Part shown: positions 25,127 through 31,504 of the stretch, in pieces
Numbering within the stretch: the first letter of the stretch is position 1
Layout of the letters: every line of letters begins with the position of its first letter
Assembly (NCBI GenBank): GCA_045658965.1
Contig: JAZOVZ010000089.1
Coordinates: forward strand, 1 to 46,847
From: SVQP01 sp045658965
GTDB lineage: Bacteria; Bacillota; Clostridia; Oscillospirales; CAG-272
DNA length: 46,847 nucleotides
Direction of reading: 5' to 3'
Program-made: the position numbers and the translations under genes
Notes under the pieces: model-generated
Database searches by the model: none
Told to the model about the DNA's origin: nothing
Seen by the model: the letters and a program-made list of their open reading frames with translations, nothing else

Positions 25127-25627
25127 ATGAGCAATCCCAACGTAGTATTGCATATTAAGAATTACGGAGATATCAAGTTAGAGCTGTATCCCGACAAGGC
25201 ACCCGAAACGGTTGCAAATTTCGTTAAGCTGGTGGGCGAGGGCTTTTACAGCGGTCTGATATTCCACCGCGTCATTCGCGGCTTTATGATCCAGGGCGGC
25301 GGCATGGATGACGGCTTTAATCAAAAGCCCGCTAAGTCCATCAAGGGTGAGTTCCGCTCCAACGGCTTTGCAGGGAACGATATCCACCACGCAAAGGGCG
25401 TCATCTCCATGGCACGCACGCAGGTCAAGAACTCGGCATCCTCTCAGTTCTTTATCATGCACGCAGATGCAGGATACTTGGACGGTGAGTACGCAGCGTT
25501 CGGTGCTGTGACCGAGGGCATCGAGGTGGTTGATGCAATTGCCGCAACCAAGACCCGCAGCGTGGGCTGGTACGACGACGTACCCGTTGAGCCCATCGTG
25601 ATCGAAAGCGCAGAAGTGATTGCCTGA
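25127..25627 (+). CDS. Cyclophilin-type peptidyl-prolyl cis-trans isomerase
   Basis: A 166-aa single-domain cyclophilin: YPDKAPETVANFVKL, FHRVIRGFMIQGG (with the catalytic R), and SSQFFIMHADAGYLDG. The Trp of the human active site is not conserved, which is common in bacterial forms. No signal peptide is present, so it works in the cytoplasm on proline peptide bonds during folding. ATG 25127 is preceded by AAAGGAAG. The stop codon lies in the loop of the first hairpin of a long hairpin chain. Confidence 0.93.
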   Translation: MSNPNVVLHIKNYGDIKLELYPDKAPETVANFVKLVGEGFYSGLIFHRVIRGFMIQGGGMDDGFNQKPAKSIKGEFRSNGFAGNDIHHAKGVISMARTQVKNSASSQFFIMHADAGYLDGEYAAFGAVTEGIEVVDAIAATKTRSVGWYDDVPVEPIVIESAEVIA

Positions 25628-25838
25628 CGGCAATGAGGCGGCGATGCCGCCAATGATGTTGCGCTACGCGCAAATGATGTTGCACCTGCGGTGCAAATGA
25701 TGTGGCGGCGATGCCGCCAATGATGTTGCGCTACGCGCAAATGATGTTGCACCTGCGGTGCAAATGATGAGGCGGCGATGCCGCCAATGATGTTGTGCTC
25801 CGCACAAATGATGTTGCCTGCGGCAAACGGATTTTGGG
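25620..25838. repeat. Hairpin chain with ATGATG linkers (array B)
   Basis: At least nine perfect small palindromes stand in a row: TTGCCtgacGGCAA, GGCGGcgatgCCGCC, TTGCGCtacGCGCAA, TTGCACctgcGGTGCAA, and again GGCGGcgatgCCGCC and so on, ending TTGTGCtccGCACAA and TTGCCtgCGGCAA. Adjacent hairpins are joined by ATGATG, often with an extra A. Three of them form a 67-bp unit repeated at 25637, 25704 and 25771 (third incomplete). The first hairpin contains the stop codon of the cyclophilin gene in its loop. No gene lies in the region. Confidence 0.85.
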
Positions 25839-25910
25839 CGGAGCACGCGTGCTGTTGTCACTTTTCATAAAAAAATATGCAAAAAATTGTGAAAAAATTT
25901 CAAAAAACAC

Positions 25911-25940
25911 TTGACAAGCCCTTGCATGTGGTGGTATAAT
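25911..25940 (+). promoter_or_regulatory. Promoter of the rpmG-secE-nusG-rplK-rplA operon
   Basis: TTGACA (25911-25916), an 18-base spacer and TATAAT (25935-25940). The 145-nt leader to rpmG can fold into GCGCCCATT...AATGGGTGC (about 25972-26009, with an inner GCCCGAAAGGGC hairpin) and GGTTTTCCC gcaa GGGAAAAACC (26032-26054), which suggests leader-based control. No known leader class was recognised. Confidence 0.85.
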
Positions 25941-26085
25941 GGCTGTACCTCTGCAAAAGGGCTTTTTTATTGCGCCCATTTCGCGCCGCCCGAAAGGGCA
26001 ATGGGTGCTCCGTTTTCAGAGGGAGGTACACGGGTTTTCCCGCAAGGGAAAAACCAAATAAATTTAAATGGGAGGTGCCGAACAA

Positions 26086-26247
26086 ATGGCTAATGACGTA
26101 AGAGTCAAGGTTACTCTGGCATGCACCGAGTGCAAGCAGAGAAACTACAACACCAAGAAAAACAAGAAGAACGACCCTGACAGACTCGAGCTCAAGAAGT
26201 ACTGCAAATTCTGCCGCAAGCACACTCTTCACAGAGAAACCAAGTAA
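26086..26247 (+). CDS. rpmG: 50S ribosomal protein L33
   Basis: A 53-aa basic protein starting MANDVRVKVTLACTECKQRN and ending RKHTLHRETK, with two zinc-binding pairs (CTEC and CKFC), so this is the zinc-containing (C+) form of L33. It binds 23S rRNA near the E site of the large subunit. GGGAGGTG lies upstream of the ATG. It is first in the order rpmG-secE-nusG-rplK-rplA typical of Bacillota. Confidence 0.95.
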   Translation: MANDVRVKVTLACTECKQRNYNTKKNKKNDPDRLELKKYCKFCRKHTLHRETK

Positions 26248-26263
26248 TCTGGGGGGAGAGAGA

Positions 26264-26911
26264 ATGACTGCTTTAATCACAAGAAGAAATCTCCTTGCTC
26301 TGTTGCTTGCAGTTGTGTTCGCTTGTTCTCTGTTCACCGTTAGCGCTTTTGCTGCTGAGGAGACCACTCCTGCCGCAGAAGAGACTACGGTTCCTGCAGA
26401 GGAAACGACTGAGGCTGCAACGGGCGAAGAAACTTCCGGCGAAGAGACTTCCGGTGAAGGAACTACCGCAGGTACGACCGCTGAGGAAACTACCGCAGCA
26501 ACCACCACCGAAGAGACCACTCTGAACTTCTGGCAAGACAACTTCACTCGTGTCAACTCCGACAAGGAAAGAGTTCTGTATTGGACCAAGATCGTCGTAT
26601 GGGGTCTTGTTATCGCAGGTCTGATTGCAGGCGTAGTATTCTGCTTCGTCAAGAAGGAGAAGGTTGGCGAATTTTTGCGTGCTCTCAATAGTGAGAAGAA
26701 GAGAATTGTATGGAGCTCTTGGAAGGAGACCCGTAAGAACACCTTTGTTGTTCTGGCGGTTGTCGTAGCGATCACTCTGGTGATCTTCTTGTTCAACCTG
26801 GCTCTGGAAAAGCTCATCGGCGGTGCAAGTGCCGGCGGTGAACAGCAGTGGTTCGATAAGAGCCTGCTGGAGCTGCTCGTAGAGTGGGTCAACAAACTGG
26901 TGACCAAGTAA
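26264..26911 (+). CDS. secE: SecE with extra signal peptide, Thr/Glu-rich region and added membrane segment
   Basis: A 215-aa protein, about three times a usual single-span SecE of 60-75 aa. The C-terminal part (about 132-183) is a clear SecE core: VGEFLRALNSEKKRIVWSSW, ETRKNT and a membrane helix. Before it are an apparent signal peptide (about 1-31, ending SAFAA), a low-complexity stretch rich in E, T and A (32-86) and a second hydrophobic helix (about 105-129, WTKIVVWGLVIAGLIAGVVF). A third, short tail (186-215) follows the core. The start has GGGGAGAG upstream, and the gene ends with an overlap on nusG. SecE is an essential subunit of the SecYEG channel; the role of the extra domain is unknown. 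The N-terminal fusion could be an assembly or mutational accident but is in frame and continuous. Confidence 0.88.
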   Translation: MTALITRRNLLALLLAVVFACSLFTVSAFAAEETTPAAEETTVPAEETTEAATGEETSGEETSGEGTTAGTTAEETTAATTTEETTLNFWQDNFTRVNSDKERVLYWTKIVVWGLVIAGLIAGVVFCFVKKEKVGEFLRALNSEKKRIVWSSWKETRKNTFVVLAVVVAITLVIFLFNLALEKLIGGASAGGEQQWFDKSLLELLVEWVNKLVTK

Positions 26912-27450
26912 TGAGCGATATTGATTCCATGAACGTAGGCCCAAGATGGTATGTGGCGCACACCTATTCGGGATACGAAAACAAAGTTAAGACCAGCTTA
27001 GAAAAAATCGTGGAAAACCGCGGTCTGGGAGATTTGATCTTTGATATCAGAGTTCCCGTGGAGACCATCGTGGAAAAGAGCGGCAGCGAGGAAAAGATCA
27101 CGGAAGTGAAGGTGTTCCCCAGCTACGTACTGATCAAGATGGTGATGACCGACGAATCCTGGCATGCTGTTCGCAACATCACCGGTGTGACCGGCTTTGT
27201 CGGCCCCGGATCCCGTCCCACCCCTCTTTCACCCGAGGAGGTTGAGGCGCTGAACATTGAAGAGGTAAAGGTAAAGCTTTCCTTCAACGTTGGCGATACG
27301 GTAGAGGTTGTAAGCGGCTTGTTTGAGGGCTACTCCGGTGTTGTCCAGTCTATCTCGGATGACCTGAAGAACGTAACGGTGCTCGTAAAGCGTGGACGCC
27401 GTGACATGCCCGTTGAGCTTGATGCATCCATGATCAAGCCCGCAAACTAA
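26911..27450 (+). CDS. nusG: Transcription termination/antitermination protein NusG
   Basis: A 179-aa NusG: the NGN domain includes RWYVAHTYSGYENKVK and FPSYVLIKMVM, and the KOW domain contains VGDTVEVVSGLFEGYSG. It binds RNA polymerase and modulates pausing and termination. The first base of ATG 26911 is the last base of the secE stop codon, so the two are coupled. The preceding secE and following rplK are in the standard order. Confidence 0.97.
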   Translation: MSDIDSMNVGPRWYVAHTYSGYENKVKTSLEKIVENRGLGDLIFDIRVPVETIVEKSGSEEKITEVKVFPSYVLIKMVMTDESWHAVRNITGVTGFVGPGSRPTPLSPEEVEALNIEEVKVKLSFNVGDTVEVVSGLFEGYSGVVQSISDDLKNVTVLVKRGRRDMPVELDASMIKPAN

Positions 27451-27578
27451 AAAGATCTGAAACATGATCAAGTGTCCGTAAAACGGACAACTCTGTCCCG
27501 TCATGGACAGAATCAGTGGGAGGGAGAAAAATTCTGCAATTCTCCCGCACAAGTACCACATATGGAGGTTAAGTAAAA
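27451..27578 (+). promoter_or_regulatory. Structured leader before rplK
   Basis: The 128-base gap holds consecutive hairpins: GTCCGTAAAACGGAC (about 27475-27489), TCTGTCCcgtcatGGACAGA (27492-27511) and GTGGGAG...CTCCCGCAC (27516-27550), followed by TATGGAGG and the rplK start. Ribosomal protein L1 represses the rplK-rplA mRNA in many bacteria by binding a leader hairpin; this leader is a candidate site, which is inference. Confidence 0.5.
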
Positions 27579-28004
27579 ATGGCAAAGAAAGTATTAGGGT
27601 ATATCAAGTTGCAGCTGCCCGCAGGTAAGGCTACTCCTCAGCCTCCCGTAGGTCCCGCTCTGGGTCAGTACGGTGTTGCAATTCCCGTATTTACAAAAGA
27701 GTTCAACGAAAGAACCAAGAATGACATCGGTCTGACGATCCCCGTTGTCATTACTGTATACGCAGACCGTTCCTTCACCTTTATCACCAAGACGCCTCCC
27801 GCACCCGTTCTGATCAAGAAGGCATGCGGTCTGGAATCCGGCTCCGCAAAGCCCAACAAGAACAAGGTGGCAACCATTACCAAGGAACAGGTCAGAAAGA
27901 TCGCTGAGACCAAGATGCCCGACCTGAATGCAGCAAGCATTGAGGCTGCTATGAGCATGATCGCAGGCACCGCACGCTCCATGGGCGTTGTGGTAGAAGA
28001 CTAA
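27579..28004 (+). CDS. rplK: 50S ribosomal protein L11
   Basis: A 141-aa L11 with the N-terminal KLQLPAGKATPQPPVGPALG and the C-terminal RNA-binding domain. It binds the GTPase centre of 23S rRNA and helps activate RelA-type enzymes. GGAGG precedes the ATG. rplA follows after 17 bases. Confidence 0.98.
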   Translation: MAKKVLGYIKLQLPAGKATPQPPVGPALGQYGVAIPVFTKEFNERTKNDIGLTIPVVITVYADRSFTFITKTPPAPVLIKKACGLESGSAKPNKNKVATITKEQVRKIAETKMPDLNAASIEAAMSMIAGTARSMGVVVED

Positions 28005-28021
28005 GAAGGAGGTATACCGAA

Positions 28022-28717
28022 ATGGCAAAGATGGGTAAGAAGTACTCCGATAGCGCAAAGCTGATCGAGAAGTCCAGATTGTATGATACCGCAGAAGCTC
28101 TTGCATTGGTATGCCAGACTTCCAAGGCTAAGTTTGACGAAACTGTAGAAGTACACGTTCGTCTGGGTGTTGACTCCCGTCACGCTGACCAGCAGGTCAG
28201 AGGTGCAGTAGTCCTGCCCAACGGTACCGGTAAGACCGTAAGAACCCTGGTATTCGCTAAGGGTGACAACGTACAGGCTGCAATCGATGCAGGTGCTGAC
28301 TACGTTGGCGGCGCTGAGTACGCTGAAAAGATCCAGAAGGAAAACTGGTTCGAGTTTGACGTTGTAATCGCATCTCCCGACATGATGGGCGTTATCGGCC
28401 GTCTGGGTAAGGTTCTGGGTCCTAAGGGCCTGATGCCCTCTCCCAAGGCAGGCACCGTTACCCCCGACGTAGCACGCGCAGTTCGCGAGGCTAAGGCCGG
28501 TAAGATCGAGTACCGTCTTGACAAGACCAACATCATCCACTGCCCCATTGGCAAGGCATCCTTCGGCGCTGAGAAGCTGCAGGAGAACTTTGACACTCTG
28601 CTGGGTGCCATCATCAAGGCAAAGCCCGCAGCAGCAAAGGGTCAGTACATCAAGAGCTGTGTTGTGGCTTCCACCATGGGCCCCGGCATCAAGGTTAACG
28701 GCGCAAAGCTTGGCTAA
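28022..28717 (+). CDS. rplA: 50S ribosomal protein L1
   Basis: A 231-aa L1 with the two-domain plan and the segment GRLGKVLGPKGLMP with TGTV-like KAGTVTPDVA. It forms the L1 stalk near the E site and often represses its own operon. AAGGAGG precedes the ATG. The gene is followed by a strong terminator, and rplJ-rplL, which usually follow, are absent. Confidence 0.98.
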   Translation: MAKMGKKYSDSAKLIEKSRLYDTAEALALVCQTSKAKFDETVEVHVRLGVDSRHADQQVRGAVVLPNGTGKTVRTLVFAKGDNVQAAIDAGADYVGGAEYAEKIQKENWFEFDVVIASPDMMGVIGRLGKVLGPKGLMPSPKAGTVTPDVARAVREAKAGKIEYRLDKTNIIHCPIGKASFGAEKLQENFDTLLGAIIKAKPAAAKGQYIKSCVVASTMGPGIKVNGAKLG

Positions 28718-28736
28718 TCTTGGCTTTTGAGCAATA

Positions 28737-28773
28737 GAAAAACGCACGATGCAGAAGCATCGTGCGTTTTTTT
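28737..28773 (+). terminator. Terminator of the rpmG-rplA operon
   Basis: AACGCACGATGC pairs with GCATCGTGCGTT around an AGAA loop and runs into a T-tract. It closes the ribosomal-protein operon. Confidence 0.93.
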
Positions 28774-29106
28774 GCTTGTCAAGGGGAGAGCGCGTGATGA
28801 AAAGTTTGGATCGAGCCTTTTCGAAAAGGCATAGTGGCGTGTGAATGCTGCTGATATTTCGAGTGTTAGTGACGCCACCCGATGCTGAATTTCTGCGAAA
28901 TTCAACATCCAAAAGGCAACCGACAGCGCCCTTGGTCGCCTCCGCAGGCGCGAAATTTCCCAACGCCGTTTCATTTGCTTGCAAATAATGGTACTTTTCT
29001 TTGCGCCAGCGGTGTCAAAGAAAAGTACGGAAACGGTTTGCTCACTTAATACCTCGAGCGCATATTAAAAACTGGTGACAAAATATGTATTTTTTTGACA
29101 ATCATG
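28774..29106. repeat. Non-coding stretch with palindromic pieces
   Basis: No gene. Small hairpins include CTTTTcgAAAAG, GAATTTCtgcGAAATTC and GCGCCTccgcAGGCGC-like pieces. A longer inverted repeat GTACTTTTCTTTG / CAAAGAAAAGTAC (about 28991-29028) encloses GCGCCAGCGGTG. The fragment CAGCGCCCTTGG...CCGCAGGCGCGAAA recurs in inverted orientation at 29650-29690. Confidence 0.55.
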
Positions 29107-29135
29107 TTGACCAACGACCAAAATCATGGTATAAT
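29107..29135 (+). promoter_or_regulatory. Promoter of the Hol-Tox-like peptide mRNA
   Basis: TTGACC (29107-29112), 17 bases, TATAAT (29130-29135). Just after it a strong 5' hairpin TCTCTCGGCACC...GGTGTCCGGAGAGA forms at 29137-29168. Confidence 0.82.
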
Positions 29136-29221
29136 ATCTCTCGGCACCACAAAGGGTGTCCGGAGAGAGCCATACGGTGGCGGTTGCTTCCCTTGATCGG
29201 GAACGCAGATTCTTTTTGCCT

Positions 29222-29238
29222 TCCCGAGAGGGGAGGTG
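29222..29238 (+). promoter_or_regulatory. Hairpin sequestering the toxin Shine-Dalgarno
   Basis: CCTTCCC pairs with GGGGAGG through a GAGA tetraloop, burying the Shine-Dalgarno of the small peptide. Stable 5' folding and hidden ribosome sites are usual in type I toxin mRNAs. Exact edges by eye: about 29219-29236. Confidence 0.7.
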
Positions 29239-29244
29239 ATGCAG

Positions 29245-29382
29245 ATGTATGTGACTTGGGAGCTGTTGTTCCTGCTTGCAGGACTCATTATAGCACTTTT
29301 AACTTACATTGATAATCATAATAAAAAGAATTACCCGCCTCTGCCGACCAAAGCTAAGCGGTTAATTCTTTTAACTTATTAG
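29245..29382 (+). CDS. Hol-Tox-like hydrophobic peptide, candidate type I toxin
   Basis: A 45-aa peptide starting MYVTWELLFLLAGLIIALLT, then YIDNHNKK and a basic tail ending LILLTY. One membrane helix (about 5-21) followed by a short charged stretch is the pattern of the putative holin-like toxin (Hol-Tox) family, whose members often end the helix with LLTYI. The Shine-Dalgarno GGGAGG lies eight bases before ATG 29245; the in-frame ATG 29239 is too close to it. The mRNA has a strong 5' hairpin, a hidden Shine-Dalgarno, and a convergent antisense promoter inside its 3' end, all typical of type I toxin-antitoxin loci. It should act on the membrane if made. Confidence 0.8.
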   Translation: MYVTWELLFLLAGLIIALLTYIDNHNKKNYPPLPTKAKRLILLTY

Positions 29383-29411
29383 ACTGGGGAGCACCGTCAT
29401 CGGTTCTCTCC
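29321..29411 (-). ncRNA. Predicted antisense RNA antitoxin
   Basis: On the minus strand a perfect promoter (TTGACA, 17 bases, TATAAT; 29418-29446) should start a transcript near 29411. It runs back over the 3' end of the toxin gene to a terminator at 29321-29370 (arms AAGAATTAACCGC and GCGGGTAATTCTT, then TTTTATTAT). The ~90-nt RNA would be fully complementary to the toxin 3' coding region and 3' UTR. This is the arrangement of type I antitoxins such as RatA against TxpA. Expression is inferred, not shown. Confidence 0.72.
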
Positions 29412-29417
29412 GTCATT

Positions 29418-29446
29418 ATTATAGCATATGGGAGTTGACTTGTCAA
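29418..29446 (-). promoter_or_regulatory. Antisense RNA promoter
   Basis: On the minus strand TTGACA (complement of 29441-29446), 17 bases, TATAAT (complement of 29418-29423); both hexamers perfect, stronger than the toxin promoter. The -35 box lies in the 3' arm of the toxin terminator hairpin. Confidence 0.88.
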
Positions 29447-29456
29447 CTCCTTTTTT
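29429..29456 (+). terminator. Terminator of the toxin mRNA
   Basis: GGGAGTTGACttGTCAACTCC followed by TTTTTTC. It ends the toxin transcript about 70 bases after the stop and shares DNA with the antisense promoter. Confidence 0.88.
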
Positions 29457-29737
29457 CTTTTTAAGGTTGTATATATTTGTTTTTCAAAATTCCAAGGCAA
29501 TAATTGAAATCTATGGTAGACCTTTTTCATTTCAAGTGTATCGAGGAAGGGGATACACTGAAAAAGCTTTCTCCGTTCTTTTTTTGAGCAAGTAGCCGCA
29601 AAAAGAAGAACATATTTGCTTCGCAAATCAAAACGGCGTATTTGAAGAGTTTCGCGCCTGCGGGCGCGCCCAAGGGCGCTGCCCTTGGAATCTGCGACCT
29701 TTTTGAAAAAAGGTCGAACAAAAACTTTCATCCGTGA
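29457..29737. repeat. Non-coding repeat stretch between toxin locus and acyltransferase genes
   Basis: A continuous reading frame on the minus strand exists here but its composition comes from hairpin repeats, so I do not call it a gene. Hairpins: ATTTGcttcgCAAAT, CGCGCCtgcgGGCGCG, CAAGGGcgctGCCCTTG and GACCTTTTTgaaaAAAGGTC, roughly 29612-29725. It resembles the repeat content at 28920-28960 in inverted orientation. Confidence 0.6.
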
Positions 29738-30613
29738 TTATCGGAAGAGTATGCCGTAGCCCCAGCCGACTCTGCCGCCGTTTTTCAAGCGTTCCACAAA
29801 CGCGCGGCGCAGCGAGGTGTCGGTGGGTAAGCGGTCGGGATTGCGTTCTGCCGTGTCAAACAGGCACCAAAGGCTCTCACCGTCCGAGTCGTCCCAGCTA
29901 AGGATCTCAAATTCCTCCATGAATTTGCGCACGTTGCTGCTTTCGGACACGAATTCGTTCATGCGCGGATAAAGCAGCCAGGAATGGCACACGAAGGGCA
30001 CGCGCCCCTCGGGGAATTGGTCTGCAAAAAATGCCTTGGCGCGCGCAAAGGAGTCCTCGTAAAGCGCAGGGGAGAGCGGCTGCCCCGAACGCGGAATGTG
30101 CATGTTGAGCACCTTGCTCTCTTTTGTCAGCGATATGCCGTCCTTTTGATATTCGCGCCCGAAGTCCACGACCTCAAACTGCAATCTGCCCAGCGCAAAG
30201 CGGGTCAGTTTGAACCAGCCCGGCATCCAGAACGCCACGAACATACCGCACACACCGCGCACGTGCTTGCATTCCTCCAGCTTGTACCTAAGGTCAAGCA
30301 TGGAATCGTGCCAAATCGCGTCGTCAATGCCGCGTTCGGCATACCTGTCGCGCAATTTTTTGGAAAGGCAGATATAAAGCAGCAGATCGGTTGTGTGATT
30401 GTGCACGCCAACCAGGCGCGCTGCTTTTTTTGTGTCTGCATTCAGCGCGTTGTAGTCACAATCGGCGTTCGCCTCGTAAGCCGCGATCGCACCGTCAAAC
30501 AGCGCGGCTGCCTCGGAGTTTGCCATGACAGTATCGTACGCCGACAACAGAAATGCCGCGTCGGTCGGATCATAGCCAGACTCGGCAAAAAAATCTTGTA
30601 AATATGCTCTCAT
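29738..30613 (-). CDS. Acyltransferase of the NAT_N/GNAT_C type, paralogue A
   Basis: A 291-aa soluble protein. The N-terminal half is helical; the second half contains FALGRLQFE, LNMHIPRSGQPLSPALYEDS, FVCHSWLLYP and GRVGWGYGILFR, the marks of the GNAT-like C-terminal domain joined to a NAT_N domain. Such proteins are thought to transfer acyl groups; donor and acceptor are unknown. I start it at ATG 30611-30613, which follows the upstream stop by one base, so it is coupled to paralogue B; this gives nearly the same length (291 against 292). By eye the two are about half identical. Confidence 0.8.
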   Translation of the reverse strand: MRAYLQDFFAESGYDPTDAAFLLSAYDTVMANSEAAALFDGAIAAYEANADCDYNALNADTKKAARLVGVHNHTTDLLLYICLSKKLRDRYAERGIDDAIWHDSMLDLRYKLEECKHVRGVCGMFVAFWMPGWFKLTRFALGRLQFEVVDFGREYQKDGISLTKESKVLNMHIPRSGQPLSPALYEDSFARAKAFFADQFPEGRVPFVCHSWLLYPRMNEFVSESSNVRKFMEEFEILSWDDSDGESLWCLFDTAERNPDRLPTDTSLRRAFVERLKNGGRVGWGYGILFR

Positions 30614-30614
30614 A

Positions 30615-31493
30615 TCAGCGGTACAAAATGCCAAATCCCCAACCCACGCGTCCGCCCTCTTTCAGGTGGGCTACGAATGCGCGGCGCAGGGAGGTGTCGG
30701 CAGGCAGGCGATCGGGATGCTGCTCTAAGGTGTCAAACAAACGCCAGAGGTCCTCGCCGTTGTTGTAGTGGCTGTCAAGAATGGTAAATTCCGAAAGGAA
30801 TTTGCAAACGTTGAGGTGTGTGGGTACGAATTTTGCCGTGTCGGGGTAGAGCAGCCAGGAGTGGCAGACAAAGAGCGCGGGCTGATCCGTGGGGAAGGTG
30901 TCCTTGAAAAACGCCTTGGCGCGTGCAAAGGAGTCCTCGTAAAGCGCGGGAGAAAGCGGCTGACCCGAGCGCGGAATGTGCATATTGATCGCCTTGTCAC
31001 CCTTGCGGACGGTCACGCCGCCCACCTCGTAGTCGCGGTCAAATTCGTGCAGCTCAAACTGCAATCTGCCCAGCGCAAAGCGGGTCAGATTGAAAAATCC
31101 GGGGAACCAGCCTGCCACAAAGGAGCCGCAAATGCCGTAAACGGCAAGGCATTCGTCAAGCTTGTAGCGCAGATCCAGCATGCTGTCGTGCCAGATGGCA
31201 AGGTCAATGCCGTTTTCGATATAACGCTCGCGCAGCTTGCGGGAAAGGCAGATAAAGAGCAAGAGCTCAGCGGTAAAGTTGTGCACGCCCACCGCGTTGC
31301 CGGCGCGTCTTGCTTGGTGCATCGCCTGCCCGTAATCGCAGTTCATATCCGCTTCGTAGGCATAGATCGCTTGCTCAAAATACCCACGCGCAGCATCGTT
31401 TTCTGCAATTTGATTTGCGCAGGACATCAGGTGTGCCGCGTCCTGCTCGCGATAGTCAAATTCCTTGAAAAAGTCACTCAGATAATTCAGCAT
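30615..31493 (-). CDS. Acyltransferase of the NAT_N/GNAT_C type, paralogue B
   Basis: A 292-aa protein with the same marks as its neighbour: GVHNFTAELLLFICLSRKLRE, AIWHDSMLDLRYKL, FALGRLQFELHEF, INMHIPRSGQPLSPALYEDS, FVCHSWLLYPD and GRVGWGFGILYR. The start ATG 31491-31493 has AAGGAG seven bases upstream. It lies 11 bases after the PHP gene stop, so it is in one operon with ybjQ-like, PHP and paralogue A. Tandem duplication is evident. Function beyond acyl transfer is unknown. Confidence 0.8.
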   Translation of the reverse strand: MLNYLSDFFKEFDYREQDAAHLMSCANQIAENDAARGYFEQAIYAYEADMNCDYGQAMHQARRAGNAVGVHNFTAELLLFICLSRKLRERYIENGIDLAIWHDSMLDLRYKLDECLAVYGICGSFVAGWFPGFFNLTRFALGRLQFELHEFDRDYEVGGVTVRKGDKAINMHIPRSGQPLSPALYEDSFARAKAFFKDTFPTDQPALFVCHSWLLYPDTAKFVPTHLNVCKFLSEFTILDSHYNNGEDLWRLFDTLEQHPDRLPADTSLRRAFVAHLKEGGRVGWGFGILYR

Positions 31494-31504
31494 AGTCGTG
31501 CTCC

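Noticed and set aside
25620..25838. Array B as a CRISPR array
   Set aside because: The constant part is only six bases, the variable parts are perfect palindromes, and no cas genes are present.
25900..26961. Minus-strand frame (353 codons) rich in Ser and Val across rpmG and secE
   Set aside because: It is the shadow of the Thr/Glu-rich secE segment and of L33; no ribosome site or domain.
29354..29731. Minus-strand frame of 125 codons
   Set aside because: It is built from hairpin repeats and crosses the toxin terminator and antisense promoter, so it is not a credible gene.
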